From Willaertia magna (Eukaryota > Heterolobosea > Eutetramitea > Acrasida > Naegleriidae), in NCBI GenBank assembly GCA_902984215.1, contig CADWAF010004285.1:1-12579 (forward strand): 12,579 bases of DNA, written 5' to 3'. Both the position numbers and the translations under genes were made by a program. The notes beneath the pieces were generated by a model, which saw nothing but the letters and a program-made list of their open reading frames with translations, did not search any database and was not told where the DNA came from. This document shows positions 7,275 through 12,579 of the stretch, piece after piece. Numbering within the stretch: position 1 is the stretch's first letter; every line of letters begins with the position of its first letter.

Positions 7275-8214
7275 ATGAGAGACGCGAGATTATCTTTTTA
7301 GTAAATGGCAGTAACACATACGGACAATTAAATGGAATTGAACATTTAGATGGAGAGGAAGACAAATTAATTGAAATGCAATTAAACTTTAAAATTAAAT
7401 TAATTGCGTGTGGTTCTGATCATGTTTTAATTTTAACTGAAAATAATGAACTATTTGGTTGCGATAAATATAACTTTGTTAAAATAATTGACAATAATAG
7501 ATTTGTTGATGATGAAATTAAAGGATTGGCAAGTGGTGAATGTTTTTCAACATTTTTTACAAAAATGAGATATCATTTAATATCAAAATTTTTCTATTTT
7601 AGTGGTGATTCATTTATTAATGGAAAAATTAGTAGTTTTACAAAATTTTATTCTAATACAAATATTGTAAACGTTGAATGTGGAAGCGGTCATATTATAA
7701 TGTTAGATAAATTTGGAAAGTTATTTTATTCTGACAAAAAATTACAAGAAATGGTTTATTTAGAAATGCCTTTTAAAATTAAACAAATTGGTAGCGGTTA
7801 TAATTTCATTACTTTATTAAATGAAAATAATGAACTTTATTTTAAAAGAGAATGTGGCTTTGACGATAGTGATGCTATTAAGGATTTTACTAAAATAGAA
7901 ATTAATGTAAATTCTAACAATCAAGTCAATAAGATATTTTCAGGATTAGCTTGTTATGTTTATTTTCGATTAGCAACAACAACGGAAAAATTATATTTCT
8001 TTAACATAAGAGAAGAAACGGAAATTTTAGAGTTAGATATTCCTTTGAAAGAGACAGAAAAGTTTGTGTATCCTTTTATTGGAAGTGAATTTATTTATGT
8101 TATTGTTTCTAACAATTCATTATTTGGAGAAGAAAGTAAAGAATGTTTAATTTATTTTTGAAACAATTAAGGGATTGTAATGTATTAAGTGATTTAACAA
8201 TAAATAATATTTAA
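7275..8214 (+). pseudogene. RCC1-like pseudogene A2, contracted
   Basis: The ATG at 7275 has the same leader as A4 and A5, but about 13 extra bases (acgcgagattatc) plus one more follow atgagag, so that frame stops at 7299. The real homology (NGSNTYGQLNGIEHLDGEED) runs in another frame from 7301 with no ATG before 7376. Compared with A4, two segments are missing in frame: about 16 residues after ELFGC, and about 55 residues covering the third blade and the GQLG turn. The joins fall near FGCDKYNF and FFTKMRYHL. Between them the match is close, for example SFTKFYSNTNIVNVECG. Near the end, loss of bases before atgtttaat shifts the frame. The expected tail (MFNLFLKQLRDCNVLSDLTI) continues out of frame from 8143 to TAA 8212-8214, while the open frame ends at 8161. 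It forms a divergent pair with D1. Confidence 0.8.
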
Positions 8215-8473
8215 ACTTGTGGGCAGATTTACCAATAATCTCCACACAACTGCACTTACCATCCACAAAGTGCCCTCAAATGTAATTTTATAATTTTAAG
8301 GCTTCAAGGATTTTTATCTAAACTTGCAGGAATGCAAGTTATATGAAATCTAAATCATTTTTTGAATTTTATTACAAAATATTTTAAGCAAAGTTAATTA
8401 CAATGATATAATCTCAGACTGAATAACTACAACAATAACAATTAAACGAAAGGTTTCTTATTTGTTAACAAAT
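8215..8473. other. Extra segment between convergent array units
   Basis: At the equivalent A3/stub junction the two convergent stops are only 15 bases apart, while here 259 bases intervene, so this stretch is either an insertion or a remnant lost elsewhere. Its first 60 bases are more GC-rich than the surroundings and can fold into two small hairpins (agatt/aatct and gcactt/aagtgc). In the plus frame they also read TCGQIYQ-stop-SPHNCTYHPQ, reminiscent of a CG..Y...C.YHP zinc-binding motif. A perfect 8-bp hairpin follows at 8321-8340. CATTGTAA occurs on the minus strand at 8398-8405. No full gene is seen. Confidence 0.35.
8321..8340. repeat. Perfect 8-bp inverted repeat with GGAA loop
   Basis: AACTTGCA and TGCAAGTT are exact inverted copies separated by GGAA. 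On RNA this would be an 8-bp stem with a tetraloop. No U-run follows and no adjacent gene explains it. Confidence 0.5.
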
Positions 8474-9294
8474 TTAATAATCTTCTTTACAACAGACAAT
8501 ACCAATGTCAATTAATTGTTTTTGTAATTGTTTTTGAAAAATTTTAAATTCCAATAAATTATCCTTTTCTTCATCATTAATTTTGTAATCACTACAAATT
8601 AAATAAACACAGTTTGTAGATACTGGCTATACATTAATATATTTCCTTTTAGGAACTACCATATTTAATTCTTTAAATTCAACAAAGTAAGTATTCATGT
8701 TCTAAAACTTTTAAACCAAACTTTGCAATATCACTTAAACGTCCACCACTTACAAAAATCTTATTATTTCCATCAACTAAAAAAGAAGATACTTGATAGG
8801 AAAAGGAGAAACCATAATAATTTGTGTTAAAGTTAGGAATGGTGATTTTTGTAAAAACAGTTGTATTTTCACAACTACCAACTCCTAGTTGACCACTGTC
8901 GTTATAACCAGTTCCATATAATTCAATATTTTCGTTTACAATAAAGGAAGTAATATTATCTGCATATATTTTAATTACTTTATAAGGTAACTCTACTGTT
9001 TTTACAAAAATCTATTATAAAATATTCCTTTAATAAATATTTCATCTTTTTCATTTAAAATTAAATAATTGTTGAATCAGCAACACAAATTATTTGTTTT
9101 ATATTTGTAAAAAATAAATTTTCTAATTTTGTAATTTCATATTTACTGTTGTAATCAATATTAAATTGATAAATATCATCTGTATTTGTTACAATTATAA
9201 TTTGATTACGTCTATAAGCAACAAATTTAATACTTTTATCGAAAGAAATAGGAACGAGTGTGGGGTTTTCATTAGAGGTGACAAGTATTTCCAT
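8474..9294 (-). pseudogene. RCC1-like pseudogene B1
   Basis: The start ATG at 9294 has the usual A-run and opens 77 residues (MEILVTSNENPTLVPISFDK to CVADSTII). At that point a few inserted bases create a stop exactly where the paralogue at 771-1709 continues VNEKGEIFIKG. Nucleotide homology to that paralogue resumes at once (gatgaaatatttattaaaggaatatt) but then jumps over about 340 bases to the VELPYKVIKIYA blade. Further damage: a frameshift near 8695 and a TAG within aatgtatagccagta. The tail reads LIDIGIVCCKEDY and stops at TAA 8474-8476. This copy preserves five bases (tttgt) lost from the 771-1709 copy, so the two are independent decayed members of type B, and its first 60 residues show what the other copy's lost N-terminus may have looked like. 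It is head-to-head with A3. Confidence 0.8.
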
Positions 9295-9382
9295 TTTTTT
9301 TATTTATATTTTGTTATTAAACAAAGTATTTAATTTTTATTTGTTTTTTTTACAATTTTTTAGTTTTTTATTTACTGTAAAA

Positions 9383-9847
9383 AAGGCGCGACTTTTAAAA
9401 GAAAAAATTAAACTAAATGGCGGTATCTCCTCCGGACAATTCAATGGAATTGAAAATTTAAATGAGGAAGAATTTGCTGAAATGTATTCAAATTTTAAAA
9501 TTAAATTAATTGTGTGGTTCTACTTAGCGGAGAATTCATATGAATTATAACTTTTACAATAGTGATGCTATTTGGTGTGAATATTTTACTAAAATAGAAA
9601 TTAATAGTGTAAATTCTGACAATAACCAAGTCAGCAAGGTATTTTCAGGATTAAGTGATTGTGTTTATTTTCAACCAGCAACAACAATAGGAAAATTTTG
9701 ATGTATATGATGAACAAAGGAACTTTTTGAGTTAAATATTTGTTTGAAGAAGAATGTAATAAGATTAGAATGTTTAACGAGTTATTTAAACAATTAAGGG
9801 ATTGTGATGCATTAAGTGATTTAGCATTTAATTTTAATTTTATTTAG
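9383..9847 (+). pseudogene. RCC1-like pseudogene A3 with large internal deletion
   Basis: The N-terminal portion (NGGISSGQFNGIENLNEEEF then NFKIKLIVWFY) matches A4, but no ATG precedes it in frame; the start region instead reads aaaaaaggcgcgactttt. After the first blade a junction near 9530 skips most of the propeller and lands in the sixth blade (SDAIWCEYFTKIEIN, then VSKVFSGLSDCVYF), which matches A2 closely. That frame stops at TGA near 9700. The terminal stub is intact in its own frame: MFNELFKQLRDCDALSDLAF at 9770 to TAG 9845-9847. It converges on the minus-strand stub at 9863 with 15 bases between stops. Confidence 0.8.
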
Positions 9848-9862
9848 TGTAACAGACAAAAT

Positions 9863-10000
9863 TTAATAGTCTTTACAACATATAACACTAATGTCAATTA
9901 ACTTAATTGTTTGTTGTCTCTTTCTTTTAGAAGGAGAATTAGCGTCATTAATTGTTGTTGTAAAAACCTCTTTTTTCTTCTTAACGTTACGTTTAGACAT
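9863..10000 (-). CDS. Chimeric 45-aa ORF: NLS-like N-terminus plus RCC1 terminal stub
   Basis: The ATG at 10000 sits in attcaaaaaaATG, the standard start context, with CATTGTAA 13 bases further upstream. The first 30 residues (MSKRNVKKKKEVFTTT, then SPSKRKRQQ) are unlike any RCC1 copy here and carry two basic clusters resembling nuclear localisation signals. The frame then runs without a break into IKLIDISVICCKDY and TAA 9863-9865. That ending matches B1 (LIDIGIVCCKEDY), and homology continues past the stop (attaaattt...tgt). The ORF therefore joins the start of some other gene to the last 14 codons and 3' flank of a type B RCC1 copy. It may be only a relic of recombination. Expression is unknown; its promoter-like context is the reason to keep it as a possible gene. 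Confidence 0.45.
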   Translation of the reverse strand: MSKRNVKKKKEVFTTTINDANSPSKRKRQQTIKLIDISVICCKDY

Positions 10001-10013
10001 TTTTTTGAATTGG

Positions 10014-10021
10014 TTACAATG
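10014..10021 (-). promoter_or_regulatory. CATTGTAA element upstream of chimeric ORF
   Basis: Minus-strand CATTGTAA lies 13 bases before the ATG at 10000, followed by ccaattcaaaaaaATG. It is the third case of this 8-mer close to a minus-strand start in the window. Confidence 0.3.
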
Positions 10022-10185
10022 AGTTTTGCAGTTCTAACAGCCACTAGAACAGTTTTTGGATACTATAACCTGAGAGGAAATGTTTCTTTTATACTTTGCG
10101 CAAACACAACAAATAATATCTGAAAATGCACAAGAAACAGATTATCGAGTAAACAATGTTTTGTAAACATAAAGAAGACAAAAAA

Positions 10186-11319
10186 ATGAGAGTTTTCGCA
10201 AACGGAAGTAATGGTCATGGACAATTAAATGGAATAGAAAATTCCAGAGATGAAGATAATAAATTAATTGAAATGAAATTAAATTTTAAAATTAAATTAA
10301 TTGCATGTGGATATTATCACATTTTAATTTTAACTGAAAATAATGAACTATTTGGTTGTGGAGGAAATTCATCTGGAGAATTAGGTACAAAAGATAATAA
10401 AGAAAAATATAACTTTATTAAAATAATTGATAATTCTACATTTATTGGTGATGAAATTAAAGGAATGGCGTGCGGTGGATATTTTTCAACATTTTTTACA
10501 AAAAATAATAATTTATATTTAACTGGACAAGGAGCTTGTGGACAGTTAGGTTTTGGTAATTACGAAGATAAATTTGAGTTTACAAAAAGTGATTTTAATT
10601 TTGTTAAAATTAAATTATTAAAATGTGGCGCTGGCATTACTGTTGTTTTAAATGAAAATGGTGAATTTTATTTTAGTGGCGATTCACCTATTAATGGAAA
10701 AATTTGTAGTTTTACAAAATTTTATTCCAATACAAATATTGTAAACGTTGAATGTGGCTATGACCACATTGTAATGTTAGATAAATTTGGAAAACTATGT
10801 TATTCTGACAGATCTGCAAAAGAAATGGTTTATTTAGAAACGCCATTCAAAATTAAACAAATTGGTAGTAGTTGTAATTCCATTACTTTATTAAATGAAA
10901 ATAATGAACTTTATATTAGAAGAGAATATAACTTTGATTTTTATGGATATGATGTCGTTAAAGAGAAAAGAGAATTTACAAAAATAGAAATTAACAATAA
11001 TATTATTAAGAAAGTGAGTAAGATATTTTCAGGATTAAGTGATAATTTATATTTTCAGTCAACGACAACAATGGACAGTTTATATTATTTTTATGAAGAC
11101 GATGAAAATAAGAAAATTAAAGAGTTATATATTCCATTAAAAGAGACAAATGAAAAGTTTGTGTATCCTTTTATTGGAAATGACTTTATTTATGTTATTA
11201 CTTCTAATAATGTATTATTTGAAGAAGAAAGTAAAGAAGTGTCTAGAATGTTTAATTTATTATTGAAACAATTAAGGTTTTACAACACACTGGGTGATAT
11301 AAATTTTTTATTTAAATAA
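10186..11319 (+). CDS. RCC1-like beta-propeller protein A4, intact
   Basis: I take the start at 10186 (acaaaaaaATGAGAGTT), because A5 and D2 also begin MRV; an in-frame ATG at 10156 would add ten residues. The product has 377 residues. It opens with an edge strand (MRVFANGSNGHGQLNG) that would close the propeller. Blades then begin near residues 37 (LIACGYYHILILTENNELFG), 92 (IKGMACGGYFSTFFTKNNNL, with GQGACGQLGFG), 142, 186 (VNVECGYDHIVMLDKFGKL), 223 and 277. The first three carry the canonical G-x-x-x-x-G-x-LG turn in some form; later ones lack it. The C-terminus (about 355-377) is the BTB-like stub MFNLLLKQLRFYNTLGDINF. No signal peptide or membrane segment is seen. It is the only complete member of the array and ends three bases before the restored end of D2, which converges on it. 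Confidence 0.85.
   Translation: MRVFANGSNGHGQLNGIENSRDEDNKLIEMKLNFKIKLIACGYYHILILTENNELFGCGGNSSGELGTKDNKEKYNFIKIIDNSTFIGDEIKGMACGGYFSTFFTKNNNLYLTGQGACGQLGFGNYEDKFEFTKSDFNFVKIKLLKCGAGITVVLNENGEFYFSGDSPINGKICSFTKFYSNTNIVNVECGYDHIVMLDKFGKLCYSDRSAKEMVYLETPFKIKQIGSSCNSITLLNENNELYIRREYNFDFYGYDVVKEKREFTKIEINNNIIKKVSKIFSGLSDNLYFQSTTTMDSLYYFYEDDENKKIKELYIPLKETNEKFVYPFIGNDFIYVITSNNVLFEEESKEVSRMFNLLLKQLRFYNTLGDINFLFK
10259..10361 (+). repeat. 103-bp block shared with opposite-strand paralogue D2
   Basis: This block in A4 is identical to minus-strand 12429-12327 in D2 except for one base (A here, G in D2, after attatcac). On both sides the two genes diverge at once. The block encodes the region around KLIEMKLNFKIKLIACGYY. 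Gene conversion or recent recombination between inverted copies is inferred. Confidence 0.7.
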
Positions 11320-11322
11320 TAT

Positions 11323-11465
11323 TTAGTATTTAAATGAAAGGTCACAAAATGATTGCCTTTCAGTAAATTGTTCAAATAAAACTTGAAACATTCTTTCAAT
11401 TTCCTTATTGTTTACTTCTCCAAATAATGGATAATCAGAAGCAATCATATAAATAAAATCATAAC
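11323..11465 (-). pseudogene. Detached C-terminal coding segment of D2
   Basis: In the frame shifted by one base relative to D2, the minus strand reads LITGYDFIYMIASDYPLFGE, then RMFQVLFEQFTERQSFCDLS, ending at TAA 11323-11325. This aligns with the end of A4 (GNDFIYVITSNNVLFEEE then RMFNLLLKQLR). The segment is therefore the original C-terminus of D2, cut off by a frameshift near 11465 that looks like one extra base. Confidence 0.75.
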
Positions 11466-12508
11466 CAGTAATTAGATAAATATGTTAAATTATTTTCTTC
11501 TAAACACAGCTGGTTTGCATTTAAATGCAAATTGCTGTATTCAAAATTACTATAACATATATCTTTATTAGTTGAAATAAAATAAAGTCTATGGCTAAGT
11601 CCAGAAATAAATTTATCAATTTTAATTCCATTCGTATCAATTTTTGTATCTAATCTAGTGTTCTTCAAATAATTATCAACACCACAAAAAATAACAAATA
11701 ATTCGTTCATTTCATTTAAAAATGAAAAGGAATAGTATTGACAACTTATTTGTTTAATTTTGTTTAAAACTTTACAATGTGTTACTTCCACTGCTTCTCC
11801 TAATAAATAAAACAATTGTCCATATTTATCTAGCAATGTAATATGATGAAAACCACAGTGAAAATCTACAATATCAGGATTCCAATAAAACATTTTAAAT
11901 GTTAAATCATAAAAATATTTATAAAATTGGCCATTTTCATTTAAAATAACGACACTTGAAGCTGTACATTTTATGGTTTTAATTTTACCAAAATTAAAAT
12001 TACATTTTGTAAATTCTGTTAAATTATATTTATTTTTTAATCCCAATTGTTTTCCAACTTCTTGACCAGTTAAAAATAAATTATTATTTTTTGTTAGTAA
12101 TGTGGAAAAATAAGCACCACAAGCTATAGATTTAATTGTATCAAAATTTGGATTGTAAACTTTTGTAATGTCTTTCTTTTTTGTAAATAATGATTTCACT
12201 ATAGAAAATGGATTTAATTTTCTTAGTGAATTATTTGTTACATCTAAAAACTTGTCAGTGTCAATCTTTGTAAATTCATATTTGTCAAAAAGATCACCAA
12301 CCCCTAATTGTCCGTCTTCATTTGCACCACAACCAAATAGTTCATTATTTTCAGTTAAAATTAAAACGTGATAATATCCACATGCAATTAATTTAATTTT
12401 AAAATTTAATTTCATTTCAATTAATTTATCTTTTTCTGTTATTTCACCAATTAATATAGTTTCATTTAATTGTCCTCTGCTATTAGATCCATTCACAAAT
12501 ACACGCAT
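11459..12508 (-). CDS. RCC1-like protein D2 with C-terminal frameshift
   Basis: The ATG at 12508 (aaataaaaaaATG) begins MRVFVNGSNSRGQLN and the open frame has 349 residues. Blades include LIACGYYHVLILTENNELFG with GCGANEDGQLGVGD, IKSIACGAYFSTLLTKNNNL, IVDFHCGFHHITLLDKYGQL and a weak set after residue 240. An insertion of about 30 residues rich in Lys/Asn/Phe (SLRKLNPFSIVKSLFTKKKD) separates the first and second blades and is absent from A4. The frame ends NNLTYLSNYWL, whereas the homologous continuation lies in another frame (11323-11465). The product is thus about 40 residues shorter than its relatives, missing the last strand and the BTB-like stub. This could be a recent inactivating change, a tolerated truncation, or a sequencing error. 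It pairs head-to-head with A5 and tail-to-tail with A4. Confidence 0.8.
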   Translation of the reverse strand: MRVFVNGSNSRGQLNETILIGEITEKDKLIEMKLNFKIKLIACGYYHVLILTENNELFGCGANEDGQLGVGDLFDKYEFTKIDTDKFLDVTNNSLRKLNPFSIVKSLFTKKKDITKVYNPNFDTIKSIACGAYFSTLLTKNNNLFLTGQEVGKQLGLKNKYNLTEFTKCNFNFGKIKTIKCTASSVVILNENGQFYKYFYDLTFKMFYWNPDIVDFHCGFHHITLLDKYGQLFYLLGEAVEVTHCKVLNKIKQISCQYYSFSFLNEMNELFVIFCGVDNYLKNTRLDTKIDTNGIKIDKFISGLSHRLYFISTNKDICYSNFEYSNLHLNANQLCLEENNLTYLSNYWL

Positions 12509-12570
12509 TTTTTTATTTTATTAAATTGTTGTAAAATTATGGCCAACCAAAAATTTTCATAATAAAAAAA
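12509..12570. promoter_or_regulatory. 62-bp bidirectional intergenic promoter, copy 2
   Basis: This lies between the divergent starts of D2 (12508) and A5 (12571). It differs from 7213-7274 at three positions only, all in the central segment (ttatggccaacc against tattggcctacc). The ggcc core, ttgttgtaaaa and the T-run and A-run ends are kept. Equal spacing in both copies suggests that the length matters or that duplication was recent. Confidence 0.6.
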
Positions 12571-12579
12571 ATGAGAGTT
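12571..12579 (+). CDS. Start of a further RCC1-like gene A5 (cut by window end)
   Basis: ATGAGAGTT after aataaaaaaa is the same as the start of A4 (10186). Together with the shared divergent promoter it indicates another plus-strand type A copy. Only three codons (MRV) are in the window, so its integrity cannot be judged. Confidence 0.6.

Noticed and set aside
8220..8275. A tRNA or tRNA-like RNA closed by gggc/gccc
   Set aside because: There is no T-loop TTC motif, no anticodon stem of correct size and the length is only about 55 bases; at most it is a small structured element.
9911..10123. Plus-strand 70-aa frame
   Set aside because: It overlaps the chimeric minus-strand ORF and has no homology or start context; it is a shadow.
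12168..12371. Plus-strand 67-aa frame
   Set aside because: It is the antisense of D2.
7020..12579. CRISPR array, transposon or prophage as the cause of the repeats
   Set aside because: The repeats are gene-length RCC1 units; there are no short regular spacers, no transposase or integrase frame, and no terminal inverted repeats or target duplications that I can see.

Overview
The window reads as AT-rich nuclear DNA of a protist. Genes are compact and apparently intronless, use the standard code, and start in a run of A's directly before the ATG. Products include a membrane-anchored J-domain protein with a mitochondrial-type N-terminus, leucine-rich repeats, an AlkB-type oxygenase relic, and at least ten complete or broken RCC1-like beta-propeller sequences. 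A heterolobosean such as Naegleria would fit; this is an impression from composition and gene families, not proven.

Layout, left half. 1-465 is the 3' part of an unrecognised gene. 771-1709 is a frameshifted RCC1 pseudogene (type B) that runs straight into a 5'-truncated leucine-rich-repeat gene (1710-2305). 2583-2954 is a small unrecognised gene. It converges on a 732-aa J-domain protein (3049-5247, minus). Just upstream of that on the same strand is an intact RCC1-like gene (5305-6417, type C). 6511-6991 (minus) is an AlkB-family relic with an in-frame stop and a frameshift.

Right half. From about 7020 to the window end lies an array of RCC1-like units that alternate strictly in strand: A1(+) 7020, D1(-) 7137, A2(+) 7275, B1(-) 8474, A3(+) 9383, a chimeric minus-strand stub at 9863, A4(+) 10186, D2(-) 11323, A5(+) 12571. 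A4 is intact. D2 is almost intact but has a C-terminal frameshift. The others are truncated, internally deleted or frameshifted. Two D/A head-to-head pairs share a 62-bp intergenic region at 59/62 identity and exactly equal spacing. Opposite-strand members A4 and D2 share a sharp-edged 103-bp block with one mismatch, although the proteins diverge elsewhere. This suggests duplication and gene conversion.

Function. The RCC1 copies whose C-terminus can be read end in a short stub that resembles the first strand of a BTB/POZ domain, so the family may descend from RCC1-BTB fusion proteins. Array copies abut parts of other genes (the LRR gene, the AlkB relic, and an NLS-like N-terminus at 9998-10000), so array turnover has probably broken its neighbours. 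No tRNA, rRNA, CRISPR array, transposase or convincing intron was seen. All alignments here were made by eye.
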